Program-made: the position numbers and the translations under genes | Notes under the pieces: model-generated | What the model saw: only the letters and a program-made list of their open reading frames with translations | Told to the model about the DNA's origin: nothing | Databases searched by the model: none | Part shown: piece by piece, positions 1 to 8,866 of the stretch | Position numbering within the stretch: position 1 is the stretch's first letter | How the letters are laid out: the number at the start of each line of letters is the position of its first letter | Assembly: GCA_000171835.1 (NCBI GenBank) | Contig: ABHC01000003.1 | Location: 124,001 to 188,000 of the forward strand | Origin: an alpha proteobacterium BAL199 | Lineage (GTDB): Bacteria; Pseudomonadota; Alphaproteobacteria; Thalassobaculales; Thalassobaculaceae | DNA: 64,000 nucleotides | Direction of reading: 5' to 3'

Positions 1-779
1 ACGGCATTCATCGGAGTGCGCAGGTGGTGGCTGAGATAGGCCAGCGTCTGCCATTTATGACGGGCCGCAAGCCCCAGATCAGCACGGACGTTGTCCAGTT
101 CCTCACGTTCGTCTTCCAGCGTGCCCTGCAACTGCAGCGTCTCTTGCAACTGCCGGCTGAAGGAGACCGAAGTCGCGATCAAGACGGCGGCATAGAACAG
201 CACCAGCCCTCCCATGGCGACGAACAGAACCGACCCCTGCAGCAGGTAGACGGTGGCCAACGGGATCGTGGCGCCAAGGAGGTATCCGAGATATGCGGGT
301 CGATACCAACTGAGCGACGACAATCCGCCAGCGGTCGTCCCTGCAATCACGAACCCGGCGAAGGCGAACTCCACGAACCCGCCGCTACCCCACAACAGCA
401 CCGGCAACGCGCCCCAGGCCAGCCCGCTGGCCGTGGCCCCCGCGGAGTGAGCCTGAAGCTGCCGTTTGCTCGAACTACCGCGCCGCACCAGGACGGTGAT
501 CGAAACCCACCGCATCACGACGATCGCGACGACTGCCAGAACCCACGACACACCCATCGAAAACGACAGCGCTGGCTCCACCGCGACGAAGGAAACGATC
601 GCGATCACAATATTGGTGAGGCTCGTGACCCGTTTACGGCACAGCTCGGCAGCCTGTCTGTCTTCGATCAACATGCGGCGCGTCGGCCGATCAATCATCT
701 CAGAACCCCGTGGAGTCGTGCGAACCCGCTCAAAGCCGAACCTGTGAGCGGTTGCCCGATCGACTACGGCTCCATTCAT
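1..779 (-). CDS. Membrane sensor histidine kinase, 5' part (runs off left edge)
   Basis: Reading the minus strand from an ATG at 779 gives an uninterrupted frame of 259 codons that leaves the window. An alternative ATG lies at 698, with a GGGG stretch just upstream. After about 45 hydrophilic residues there are roughly six hydrophobic segments, then a coiled linker and the start of a HisKA dimerisation domain. At the edge is an H-box, AYLSHHLRTPMNAV, in which the usual SHELRTP Glu is His. It is probably an integral-membrane two-component kinase; the ATPase domain, any receiver domain and the partner regulator are outside the window. The signal it senses cannot be inferred. It is divergent from the acyl-CoA dehydrogenase gene. 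Confidence 0.75.
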   Translation of the reverse strand, partial: MNGAVVDRATAHRFGFERVRTTPRGSEMIDRPTRRMLIEDRQAAELCRKRVTSLTNIVIAIVSFVAVEPALSFSMGVSWVLAVVAIVVMRWVSITVLVRRGSSSKRQLQAHSAGATASGLAWGALPVLLWGSGGFVEFAFAGFVIAGTTAGGLSSLSWYRPAYLGYLLGATIPLATVYLLQGSVLFVAMGGLVLFYAAVLIATSVSFSRQLQETLQLQGTLEDEREELDNVRADLGLAARHKWQTLAYLSHHLRTPMNA

Positions 780-941
780 CTCTTGGATGCCTAAAAATAG
801 TCTTAATTTCCAATAATTCCATGTGATTTGTACGTAATTCCGTCATTGCTGTAACGTGGATGTTTCGCGGAGCACGCTGCCTTGGTGATCGCGTCACGCC
901 GGAAGCACCGCCGTCCGATCCACTGATCTGAGAGTCTTTCC

Positions 942-2666
942 ATGACCAGAACCGCAACCGACTCCGTCGGCCTACGGTCCCCCGTCAATCCCGAAGGATG
1001 GCAGCCCGATACCAACGGCATCAACGCGTACCGCGATGACGAGGCGCTCCAACAATTGCTGGCCCTGTACCTTCCGGCCTCCGATCTTGCGACCCTGCGG
1101 CCGACCTTTGAGAGCCTCGGAGATCTGATAGGCGGGCGGCTTGACCAGTTGGCGCACAGCGCCGACCGCAACCCGCCGACCCTGCATCCGCGCGATCGCC
1201 AGGGCCGCGACCGACAGTGGATCGAAAAGCATCCGGCCTATACCGAGATGGAGCGGATCGGCTACGGCGAGTTTGCCATGGCGGCGATGTCGCACCGCCC
1301 GGCCCTCGGCCTCAATCATCCGGTGCCGCACGCCGCGAAGTACGCCATCCAGTACCTGTTCGCCCAGGCCGAGTTCGGCCTGCTGTGCCCGATCAGCATG
1401 ACCGATGCACTGACCCGCACGATCCGCCACTTCGCCGACCCCGCACTGGTCGAACGCTACCTGCCCGGCCTGACCGCCGACGACCTCGAGCATCAGATCC
1501 AGGGCGCGATGTTCATGACCGAACGGGCCGCCGGCTCCGACGTCGGCGCCACCATCACCCGGGCGGTGCCGAACGGTAACGCGTGGCGGCTGCACGGCGA
1601 CAAGTGGTTTTGCTCGAACACCGACGCAGGATTGGCCCTGGTGTTGGCCCGACCGGAGGGTGCCCCTTCGGGGATCAAGGGGGTGTCGCTGTTCCTGCTG
1701 CCGCGCGACTTGCCGGAGGGCGGCCGCAACGCCTACCGGATCGTGCGGCTCAAGGACAAGCTCGGCACCCGCTCCATGCCGTCGGGCGAGATCACCCTCG
1801 AGGGTGCGCTGGCCTGGATGGTCGGCGAGCCGGGCCAAGGCTTCGTGCAGATGGCCGAGATGATCAACCAGTCGCGGCTGTCGAATGCCGTTCGTTCGGC
1901 CGGAATGATGCGCCGGGCGTGGCGCGAAGCGGTCACGGTGGCGCGCGGGCGCAGCGCCTTCGGACGCCGACTGATCGACATGCCGTTGCAACAGCGCCAG
2001 TTGCTGAAGATCCTGCTGCCCGGCGAGCAGGCGCTGTCGATGGTGCTGTACACCGCCGACGCCCTGTCCCGCGCCGATTCCGGCGACGCCGAGGGCAAGG
2101 CGCTGCGCCGCATCCTGACGCCGCTGGTCAAGTTCCGGGTGTGCCGCGATGCCCGCAAGGTCACCGGCGACGCCATGGAGGCACGCGGTGGCGTCGGCTA
2201 CATCGAGGAATGGATCGAGCCACGGTTGCTACGCGACTCCCATCTCGGCTCGATCTGGGAGGGTACCAGCAACATCGTAGCCCTTGATGTGCTGCGGGCC
2301 GCCCGCAAGGATTCGGCGCACACGGCACTCGGCGACGCGCTCCGTCGGCGAATGACCGCGACCGAGGTTCCGGCCGAGTTGCGAAAACAACTGGCCGAGC
2401 TGCTCGACCGGGCGGTCCAGGCCGTCGATGTGGCTGCGGTGGCAGGGCTGGACGGCGACCAACACGCCCGCACCGTTGCATCCGGTCTCTACCACACGGC
2501 CTCGGCCTGCCTTCTGGCTGCCGAAGGGTCAACATTGCCGGGTGACGGCGGTTCACGACGCCTGCTGCTGGCTCAGTTGGTCATCGACCACAAGCTCACG
2601 CCACGCGATCCGCTGTCACCCAACGACAAATGCTACAGCGATGCAGTGGCACTGTTGATGCGGTGA
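942..2666 (+). CDS. AidB-like acyl-CoA dehydrogenase family flavoprotein
   Basis: A 574-residue protein of the acyl-CoA dehydrogenase superfamily, longer than the usual 380-residue beta-oxidation enzymes and closer to the AidB subfamily. The FAD-binding signature MTERAAGSDVG lies near residue 187, followed by HGDKWFCSNTDAG. The C-terminal half has RLKDKLGTRSMPSGE and EARGGVGYIEE, and SIWEGTSNI carries the catalytic-type Glu. AidB proteins bind FAD and have weak dehydrogenase activity; in E. coli AidB belongs to the alkylation (Ada) response. No ada or alkB gene is nearby, so the substrate is open. The start follows a 162-bp divergent intergenic region shared with a histidine kinase. Confidence 0.85.
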   Translation: MTRTATDSVGLRSPVNPEGWQPDTNGINAYRDDEALQQLLALYLPASDLATLRPTFESLGDLIGGRLDQLAHSADRNPPTLHPRDRQGRDRQWIEKHPAYTEMERIGYGEFAMAAMSHRPALGLNHPVPHAAKYAIQYLFAQAEFGLLCPISMTDALTRTIRHFADPALVERYLPGLTADDLEHQIQGAMFMTERAAGSDVGATITRAVPNGNAWRLHGDKWFCSNTDAGLALVLARPEGAPSGIKGVSLFLLPRDLPEGGRNAYRIVRLKDKLGTRSMPSGEITLEGALAWMVGEPGQGFVQMAEMINQSRLSNAVRSAGMMRRAWREAVTVARGRSAFGRRLIDMPLQQRQLLKILLPGEQALSMVLYTADALSRADSGDAEGKALRRILTPLVKFRVCRDARKVTGDAMEARGGVGYIEEWIEPRLLRDSHLGSIWEGTSNIVALDVLRAARKDSAHTALGDALRRRMTATEVPAELRKQLAELLDRAVQAVDVAAVAGLDGDQHARTVASGLYHTASACLLAAEGSTLPGDGGSRRLLLAQLVIDHKLTPRDPLSPNDKCYSDAVALLMR

Positions 2667-2679
2667 CCGCTCGACACCT

Positions 2680-3231
2680 TCAACGCACCGCCGGATCCAC
2701 GAAGGTGCCATCGCCCAGCACCCATTCCATCGCAATCCGTGTGTCTGCCGGGAACCCGATTTCGACCTGATCCTCGATCTGTTGACGCAGGAACAGTTCG
2801 GAGGCCAGATCCGGAACCTCCCGGAACCCCAGCCACTCGTAGTAGGGAGCGTTCCACGGCAGGTCGCGGAAGGTGGTCAGCGCCATCCGGGTGATGCCGC
2901 GCGGCCCGTGGAACACTGCCGCCCGCCGCAGCATCCACGCCCCAAGCCCGTAACCGGCGTGGTCGGGATGCACGGAGAGCTGGCCGACATACAGCGTGCT
3001 CAGACCGACCAACCGGCAATGGGCGAACCCAACGGGCTTGTCCTTCGCATCGACCGCGACCCACAGGCCCCAGCGAGCCTGGGTCTCGGCGAACTCCTCC
3101 ATCGTGGTCGGCGGATAGGTCGCCACCAACTCGGCGTAACGGGTGCTCTCGAACCGGACGTCGGCGGCCAACTCGATGGCCGGAAGGGCGCCCAGCTCGT
3201 CGGGACGGGCGAGCCGGACGCCGTAGCTCAT
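2680..3231 (-). CDS. GNAT-family N-acetyltransferase
   Basis: A 183-residue GNAT-fold protein. The acetyl-CoA-binding motif A region is visible as VGQLSVHPDHAGYGLGAWML near residues 85-105, followed by the beta-strand 5/alpha-4 region with YYEWLGF. The start MSYGVRLARP was chosen because it lies 4 bp after the stop of the upstream thiolase-like gene; the longer frame upstream simply overlaps that gene. The two genes are therefore probably co-transcribed. The acetylated substrate cannot be deduced. Confidence 0.8.
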   Translation of the reverse strand: MSYGVRLARPDELGALPAIELAADVRFESTRYAELVATYPPTTMEEFAETQARWGLWVAVDAKDKPVGFAHCRLVGLSTLYVGQLSVHPDHAGYGLGAWMLRRAAVFHGPRGITRMALTTFRDLPWNAPYYEWLGFREVPDLASELFLRQQIEDQVEIGFPADTRIAMEWVLGDGTFVDPAVR

Positions 3232-3235
3232 CGTG

Positions 3236-4402
3236 TCAGCGCAGCGGCTCGAGGATCGAGACGTAGTTGGCAACCGCCGCCCCGCCCATGTTGAAGATGC
3301 CGGCCAGCTTGGCACCGGCGACCTGCATGTCGCCGGCCTCGCCGCGTACCTGCAGCGATGCCATGATGTGCATCGACACGCCGGTCGCGCCGATCGGATG
3401 GCCCTTGGCCTTCAGCCCGCCCGACGGGTTGACCGGCAGCTTGCCATCCTTCTCGGTCCAACCTTCCAGGATGGCACGGGCTCCCTGGCCCTCCGGAACC
3501 AGGCCCATGGCCTCGTACTCGATCAGTTCGGCAACCGTGAAGCAGTCGTGGGTCTCGACCAGGTCCAGGTCATCGAGACTGAGGCCGGACTGCGCGAACG
3601 CCTTCTGCCAAGCCGAGGTGCAGCCTTCGAACTTCAGGATGTCGCGCTTCGACATCGGCAGAAAATCGCTGGAATGAGCGGCCGCTCGGAACGCCACCGC
3701 CTTGTTCATGCCGAGCGCAGTCTCCACGTCGGTCATCACGATCGCCGCCGCGCCGTCGGAGACCAGCGAGCAGTCGGTGCGCTTCAGCGGGCCGGCGACG
3801 AATGGGTTCTTCTCACTCTCGTTCCGGCAGAACTCATAGCCGAGGTCCTTGCGCATCTGCGCGTACGGATTGGACACGCCGTTCTTGTGGTTCTTGGCGG
3901 CGATCCGGGCGAGCGCGTCCGACTGGTCGCCATGGCGCTGGAAATACGCCTGGGCAATCTGTCCGAACACCCCGGCGAAGCCACCGTCGATCCCGGCCTC
4001 TTCCTTCAGGTAGCTTGCCTTCAGCAGAGTCTCGCCGATCTCCTTGCCGGGCAGCGCGGTCATCTTCTCCACACCGACCACCAGCACCCGCCGGGCCTTC
4101 TTGGCCTCGATCAGGGTCAAGCCCTGATGGACCGCGGAACTGCCGGTGGCGCAGGCGTTCTCAACCCGGGTCGCCGGCTTGAAACGGAAGTCGTCGGAGG
4201 CCTGGAACACCAGGGAGGCCGTGAAATCCTGTTTCTCGAAGCCGCCGTTGAAGTGGCCGAGGAACACCGCATCGATGTCCTTGGGCTCCAGCCCGGCGTC
4301 GGCCACCGCGTCGGTCGCAACCTTCACGATCATGCTTTCGGCATCCTCGCCCTCGCGCTTACCGAAGGGCAGATGCGACCAACCGACGATGCAGGCGGTC
4401 AT
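3236..4402 (-). CDS. Thiolase-superfamily (SCP-x/lipid-transfer type) protein
   Basis: A 388-residue thiolase-fold protein. The nucleophile is Cys84 in NACATGSSA and the catalytic His is about 335 in GLKAKGHPIGATG. The motif ETHDCFTVAE is typical of SCP2-type thiolases. The second Cys of the CxG motif in classical thiolases is replaced by NMGG near the C-terminus, so it may act in CoA-ester condensation, hydrolysis or retro-aldol chemistry rather than standard thiolysis (inference). It is first of a two-gene unit with the GNAT gene. A GAGGAG ribosome-binding site precedes the ATG, and a promoter with an inverted repeat lies upstream. Confidence 0.85.
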   Translation of the reverse strand: MTACIVGWSHLPFGKREGEDAESMIVKVATDAVADAGLEPKDIDAVFLGHFNGGFEKQDFTASLVFQASDDFRFKPATRVENACATGSSAVHQGLTLIEAKKARRVLVVGVEKMTALPGKEIGETLLKASYLKEEAGIDGGFAGVFGQIAQAYFQRHGDQSDALARIAAKNHKNGVSNPYAQMRKDLGYEFCRNESEKNPFVAGPLKRTDCSLVSDGAAAIVMTDVETALGMNKAVAFRAAAHSSDFLPMSKRDILKFEGCTSAWQKAFAQSGLSLDDLDLVETHDCFTVAELIEYEAMGLVPEGQGARAILEGWTEKDGKLPVNPSGGLKAKGHPIGATGVSMHIMASLQVRGEAGDMQVAGAKLAGIFNMGGAAVANYVSILEPLR

Positions 4403-4428
4403 GACGGTGTCTCCTCGTTTCTCGTCAA

Positions 4429-4468
4429 TATGTGCATATACATAGTGCGGTCATGCACGCGTGTCACA
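4429..4468 (-). promoter_or_regulatory. Candidate promoter and operator of the thiolase-like gene
   Basis: On the minus strand TGTGAC (4463-4468) and TATGTA (4439-4444) are separated by 18 bp and resemble -35 and -10 boxes. An inverted repeat TATGT-N6-ACATA (4429-4444) overlaps the -10 box, as expected for a repressor site such as a TetR operator. No TetR gene is adjacent. Weakly supported. Confidence 0.35.
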
Positions 4469-4592
4469 GCATGGTCATTCGGCGGCGGAGTGCAAGATGC
4501 CGCAGGGTTAAGTTCCAATCCGCAGCGTATCCGCCGTTGCTCCCCCGTACCGATGCTTGCGATGCTCGATCCCCACACCTTGGGGCGGACCA

Positions 4593-6197
4593 ATGGACAG
4601 CGACAGTTTCGACTATGTCATCGTCGGCGCCGGATCGGCGGGGTGCGTCCTGGCCGACCGCCTGAGCGATGGCGGCGCGCGGGTGGCGCTGTTGGAGGCG
4701 GGGCCGCCGGACCGCCATCCGCTGATCCACATCCCGGCTGGCGTGCGCGACCTGCTGTACAACGCCAAGGTCAACTGGAACTACGCCACCGAGCCGGAAG
4801 CGGTGTCCGGCAACCGCGCCATTCATTGGCCGCGCGGCCGGGTGCTCGGCGGCAGCAGCTCGATCAACGGCATGCTGTATGTCCGCGGCAACGCCGCCGA
4901 CTACGACGGCTGGGCCCAACTCGGCTGTCGGGGCTGGAGCTACGACGACGTGCTGCCGTTCTTCCGCAAGTCGGAACGCTACGCCGGCGGTGACGACGAG
5001 TACCGGGGCCGAGACGGCCCACTGGCGGTCGAGGATTACCGCACCATCCTGCCAGTCACTCACCGCTTCGTCGAAGCCGCTCAACAGGCCGGATTTCTCC
5101 TCAATCCGGACCAGAATGGCGCATCGCAGGAAGGAGTCGGCTACTCGCAGATGACCCGGCTCGGCCGGTTCCGCGGGTCGACCGCCCGCACCTATCTGAC
5201 CCGTGCGCGCCGCCGACCCGGCCTGCGGGTCGAGACCGACGCGGTGGCCACCCGCCTGCTGATGGACGGCAAGCGCTGCACCGGCGTGGTGTTCCGGCAG
5301 GGCGGGGTTGAGCGCACGATCACCGCCCGGCGCGAGGTGATCGTGTCTGGCGGTGCGGTGAACTCCCCGCACCTGCTGCAGGTCTCCGGCATCGGCCCGG
5401 GACAGCACCTGCAGTCGACCGGCATCCAGACCGTGCACGACCTGCCGGGTGTCGGCGCCAACCTGTCGGACCACTACGTCGCCCGGGTCGTGCACCGGGT
5501 GAAGGCGGCGGTGACGATCAACGAGTTGGCTCGCTTCCCGCGGCTCGCCACCGAATTGCTGCGCTTCGTGTTCCGCGGCGACGGCGCGCTCACCTTCGGC
5601 GTAACCAGCGCCATGGTGTTCAGCCGCAGCCGCGAGGGGCTGGCCAGCCCGGACCTGCAACTGCTGTTCACCCCGGCCAGCTACGACGTGGCCCGTGTGC
5701 TGAAGCTGGAAGACCAGCCCGGCATCTCGCTGGTGATCTGCCCGACCCGGCCATCGAGCCGCGGCACCGTGATGGCCGAGTCGGCCGACCCGTTGGCCCG
5801 TCCGATCATCCGGCCGAACTATCTGTCCGACAGCGACGACGTGAGGGTGATGCTCGCCGGCTTCGAGCAGGCCCGGCGAATCTTCGCATCCTCGGCGCTG
5901 GCCGAGCACAGCGTCGCCGAAACCCGGCCCGGGCTGGAGGTGCATACCCCGGCCGATCTCGAAGCCTTCGCCCGGCGCGAGGGCACAACCCTGTACCACC
6001 CGGTCGGCACCTGCCGGATGGGCGAGGATCCCGGCGCCGTCGTCGACTCCCGACTGCGGGTCCACGGGTTGCAGGGCCTGCGGGTGGCTGACGCCTCGGT
6101 GATGCCGAACCTGACCACCGGCAACACCAACGCCCCGACCATCATGATCGGCGAGAAGGCGGCGGCGATGATCCTGGAGGATGGCAGGAGCCAATGA
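4593..6197 (+). CDS. GMC-family FAD oxidoreductase (choline/alcohol dehydrogenase-like)
   Basis: A 534-residue glucose-methanol-choline oxidoreductase. The Rossmann motif GAGSAG is at residues 12-17, GGSSSINGMLYVRG (GMC signature 1) near 90, and the C-terminal active-site region has LYHPVGTCRMG and TTGNTNAPTIM with the catalytic His and Asn. The start at 4593 was chosen because GGGGCGGA sits just upstream and the frame begins directly with the FAD-binding strand. The family oxidises primary alcohols, choline or polyethylene-glycol-like substrates. No betaine aldehyde dehydrogenase is adjacent, so betA should not be assumed. The neighbouring lipoprotein gene starts 64 bp downstream. Confidence 0.9.
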   Translation: MDSDSFDYVIVGAGSAGCVLADRLSDGGARVALLEAGPPDRHPLIHIPAGVRDLLYNAKVNWNYATEPEAVSGNRAIHWPRGRVLGGSSSINGMLYVRGNAADYDGWAQLGCRGWSYDDVLPFFRKSERYAGGDDEYRGRDGPLAVEDYRTILPVTHRFVEAAQQAGFLLNPDQNGASQEGVGYSQMTRLGRFRGSTARTYLTRARRRPGLRVETDAVATRLLMDGKRCTGVVFRQGGVERTITARREVIVSGGAVNSPHLLQVSGIGPGQHLQSTGIQTVHDLPGVGANLSDHYVARVVHRVKAAVTINELARFPRLATELLRFVFRGDGALTFGVTSAMVFSRSREGLASPDLQLLFTPASYDVARVLKLEDQPGISLVICPTRPSSRGTVMAESADPLARPIIRPNYLSDSDDVRVMLAGFEQARRIFASSALAEHSVAETRPGLEVHTPADLEAFARREGTTLYHPVGTCRMGEDPGAVVDSRLRVHGLQGLRVADASVMPNLTTGNTNAPTIMIGEKAAAMILEDGRSQ

Positions 6198-6261
6198 CCC
6201 GCGCCCGTCAATCCGTTACCCTGCCAGCCGCATACCCCTTCCGCTCCAGGAGCCAGCCGTC

Positions 6262-6549
6262 ATGACCGCCATCCGCCACCGGCGCCCGATGTTCGCCGCC
6301 CTCGCCCTGGCTGCCTCCCTGGCACTCGCCGGCTGTCTGCACGAGGACTCCAAGGCCGAGATCGTCAAGAAGGCCGAGCAGGCCACCACCAAGGCCGAGT
6401 TGCGGGCCGCGCTGGGCGAGCCGAAAACCTTGAACAAGGTCGGCCCGCTCGAGGAGTGGGTCTACGAGGCCTCCGACGGTGTGGTCCGGTTCCCCATCCT
6501 GGGCGACCGGGTCGGCCCGGTCGTCACCGGCGAGAAGACCAAGAACTAA
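6262..6549 (+). CDS. Small predicted lipoprotein
   Basis: A 95-residue protein with a type II signal peptide: basic start, hydrophobic core and lipobox LALAGC ending at about residue 25. The mature part is charged (KAEIVKKAEQATTKAELRAALGEP), followed by a short beta-rich segment loosely like SmpA/BamE-type domains. The start was chosen for the AGGAG ribosome-binding site and complete signal peptide. Function is unknown. It is probably transcribed with the GMC gene and possibly the aminotransferase that starts 54 bp later. Confidence 0.75.
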   Translation: MTAIRHRRPMFAALALAASLALAGCLHEDSKAEIVKKAEQATTKAELRAALGEPKTLNKVGPLEEWVYEASDGVVRFPILGDRVGPVVTGEKTKN

Positions 6550-6603
6550 CAACCATCGACTCCCACCTGCCGTCCCCCACCTCCTGCCAGAGGTCGTCCG
6601 ATC

Positions 6604-7833
6604 ATGAGCTTCGACTACACCCCGTTTTTTCGCAGCGACCTCGCCGCTCCCGCCGGCCGATGGGGCGGGTTTCCGGCGTACAACTTCGTCGGCGGCCACA
6701 ACGACGCCAAGAGCGTGCCGGTCGACGACCTGATGGCCTCGGCCGCTGCGGTACTGGCGCGCGAGGGCCATGCCCTGGCGACCTATGGTCTGAGCAGCGG
6801 CCCGCAGGGCTATCGTCCGCTGCGCGAGGGAGTTGCGATACAGCTCAAGGCGCGAGCCGGGCTCGCCTGCACTGCCGATGACATCCTGGTCACCTCGGGC
6901 TCGCTGCAGGCGCTCGACCTGATCAACGCCGCGCTCATCGAGCCGGGCGACACGGTGATCCTGGAGGAAGCCTGCTACAGCGGCGCCATGAGTCGGCTGA
7001 AGAAGTGCGGCGCCTCCTATATCGGCGCCCCGCTGGACGGCGACGGCATCCGGATCGACGCATTGACCGCGATCCTGGAGGGACTGAAGGCGAAGGGCGT
7101 GCGGCCGAAATTCATCTACACCATCCCGACCGTGCAGAATCCGACCGGCTCGGTGATGCCGAGGGCACGTCGGGAAGAATTGTTAAAAGTCGCCGCCGCC
7201 TACGGCGTACCGATCGTCGAGGACGACTGCTACGCCGACCTGATCTGGGACGGCAACCGGCCGCCGGCGATCAAGGCGTTGCCGGGCGGCGGCCGGGTGA
7301 TCTACTGCGGATCGTTCTCCAAGTCGATCGCGCCTGCCTTGCGTGTCGGCTACATCGTCGCCGACTGGCCGGTGCTGAGCCGGTTGCTGCCGCTGAAGAC
7401 CGATGGCGGCACCGGTGCGCTGGAGCAGATGGTGCTGTCGGAGTACCTCGCGAACGGCTTCGACGGCCATGTCACCGCCCTCACCCGCACCCTGCAGGGC
7501 AAGTGCGCGGCGATGATGGAGGCGGTCAACCAGCACTTCGGGTCGGCGGCCGAGTTCACCGCGCCGAAGGGCGGCATCTTTCTGTGGGTCACCCTGCCCG
7601 ACGCGGTCGACACCGGAAAGCTGTTCAAGGCTGCTGGAGCCGAGGGCGTGGCGATCAACCCCGGCTCGGAGTGGTCGGCCGACGCGGCCGGCGGAAGCCA
7701 CCGCCTGCGGCTGTGTTTCGCCCACCCGTCGGTCGACAGCATCCGTGAGGGCGTCGCGAAACTGGCGGAAATCTGCCATCGCGAATTCGGGGTTCCGGTG
7801 CGCAGCGCCAATGTTCAGCGCGGCGGTTCGTAG
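6604..7833 (+). CDS. PLP-dependent aminotransferase, class I/II (2-aminoadipate/MocR-like)
   Basis: A 409-residue fold-type I aminotransferase. The PLP-binding lysine is Lys240 in GSFSKSIAPALRVGY. TIPTVQNPTGSVM and VEDDCYADLIW are the conserved Asn and Asp segments that contact the cofactor. The family transfers amino groups between amino acids and 2-oxo acids. There is no N-terminal GntR DNA-binding domain, so it is not a MocR regulator. It ends 100 bp before metA, and a hairpin-rich leader separates the two. The substrate cannot be assigned from sequence. Confidence 0.88.
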   Translation: MSFDYTPFFRSDLAAPAGRWGGFPAYNFVGGHNDAKSVPVDDLMASAAAVLAREGHALATYGLSSGPQGYRPLREGVAIQLKARAGLACTADDILVTSGSLQALDLINAALIEPGDTVILEEACYSGAMSRLKKCGASYIGAPLDGDGIRIDALTAILEGLKAKGVRPKFIYTIPTVQNPTGSVMPRARREELLKVAAAYGVPIVEDDCYADLIWDGNRPPAIKALPGGGRVIYCGSFSKSIAPALRVGYIVADWPVLSRLLPLKTDGGTGALEQMVLSEYLANGFDGHVTALTRTLQGKCAAMMEAVNQHFGSAAEFTAPKGGIFLWVTLPDAVDTGKLFKAAGAEGVAINPGSEWSADAAGGSHRLRLCFAHPSVDSIREGVAKLAEICHREFGVPVRSANVQRGGS

Positions 7834-7919
7834 TGGTATAAGACCCGCCCGCCCCATCTGGGCAGCGGGCATGTTTGCCACCATGTAACCGGATCGGCGG
7901 CGTGATCGACACGTCGCCG
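7833..7919 (+). promoter_or_regulatory. Structured metA leader, riboswitch-like
   Basis: Two nested helices can be drawn: GTGG (7833-7836) with CCAC (7878-7881), enclosing CCCGC (7844-7848) with GCGGG (7865-7869) and an inner GCCC/GGGC pair. A second hairpin of about 10 bp (7895-7904 with 7910-7919) ends just before the weak ribosome-binding site of metA. Alphaproteobacterial metA genes often carry SAM-II riboswitches, and the layout is reminiscent, but the diagnostic GCUAAA segment is not present. It could instead be a terminator of the aminotransferase gene. Confidence 0.35.
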
Positions 7920-7933
7920 CGCGAGACAAGCCG

Positions 7934-8854
7934 ATGCCGATCAAGATTCCCGACGACCTGCCCGCCCGTGCCACGCTGACCGCCGAAGGCGTCATGGTCA
8001 TGGGCGAGGCCGATGCGATGCGTCAGGACATCCGGGCGATGCGGATTGGCTTGCTCAACCTGATGCCCAACAAGGTCAAGACCGAGACCCAGATCGCCCG
8101 CCTGCTCGGCTCGACTCCGCTGCAGGTCGAGTTGACCTTGGTCAAGATGACCAACCACGTGGCCCGGAATACGTCGAGCGAGCATATCATCTCGTTCTAC
8201 CGGGCGTGGGAAGACATCCGAAACGAGCGGTTCGACGGCTTCATCGTCACCGGCGCCCCGATCGAGACCCTGCCGTTCGAGGAGGTCACTTACTGGGACG
8301 AGTTGCGCCGGATCTTCGACTGGACCCAGACCAACGTGCACAGTTGCTTCACCATCTGCTGGGGAGCCCAGGCGGCGGTCCATCACTTCCACGGCATGCC
8401 GAAGTACCCGCTGCCGGCGAAGGCGTTCGGAGTTTACCGGCACCGCAACCTGGCGCCGGCTTCGCCCTATCTGCGCGGGTTCTCCGACGACTTCTCGATC
8501 CCGGTGTCGCGCTGGACCGAAGTACGGCGCGAGGACATACCGGCCGACAGCGGAATGACCGTGCTGATGGAGTCGGACGAAGCCGGTCTGTGCCTGTTGG
8601 ACGATCCGGTCCACCGGTCGCTGCATATGTTCAATCACGTCGAATACGATTCGAACTCGCTCAGCGACGAGTACTTCCGCGATGTCAAGGCGAATCAGGC
8701 GATTGCCCCGCCGCGCAACTACTTCCCGAAGGACGACCCGACCCGGCAGCCCGAGAACCGTTGGCGCAGCCACGCCCACCTGCTGTTCGGCAACTGGATC
8801 AACCAACTGTACCAAACCACGCCGTTCGACATTGCGGAGATCGGCAAACGTTAG
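7934..8854 (+). CDS. metA: Homoserine O-acyltransferase (predicted acetyl-CoA specific)
   Basis: A 306-residue MetA-family protein commits homoserine to methionine synthesis. The nucleophile Cys142 lies in [14 protein letters not shown], and [16 protein letters not shown] is a family signature. Residue 111, in the motif GAPIE, is Glu. Family studies place Glu here in acetyl-CoA-using enzymes and Gly in succinyl-CoA-using ones such as E. coli MetA, so homoserine O-acetyltransferase is predicted. The reading frame is full length and in the expected genomic setting behind a structured leader. It is convergent with the DCC-family gene. Confidence 0.93.
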   Translation: MPIKIPDDLPARATLTAEGVMVMGEADAMRQDIRAMRIGLLNLMPNKVKTETQIARLLGSTPLQVELTLVKMTNHVARNTSSEHIISFYRAWEDIRNERFDGFIVTGAPIETLPFEEVTYWDELRRIFDWTQTNVHSCFTICWGAQAAVHHFHGMPKYPLPAKAFGVYRHRNLAPASPYLRGFSDDFSIPVSRWTEVRREDIPADSGMTVLMESDEAGLCLLDDPVHRSLHMFNHVEYDSNSLSDEYFRDVKANQAIAPPRNYFPKDDPTRQPENRWRSHAHLLFGNWINQLYQTTPFDIAEIGKR

Positions 8855-8866
8855 AAGGTCAAGCCG

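Noticed and set aside
24-794. Long plus-strand open frame of 256 codons
   Set aside because: Its product is rich in His, Arg, Gln and Pro with no domain-like pattern, and the opposite strand encodes a histidine kinase with membrane helices and an H-box.
7834-7933. Canonical SAM-II riboswitch
   Set aside because: The helical layout is suggestive, but the conserved GCUAAA and the pseudoknot sequence are not found, so only a structured leader is reported.
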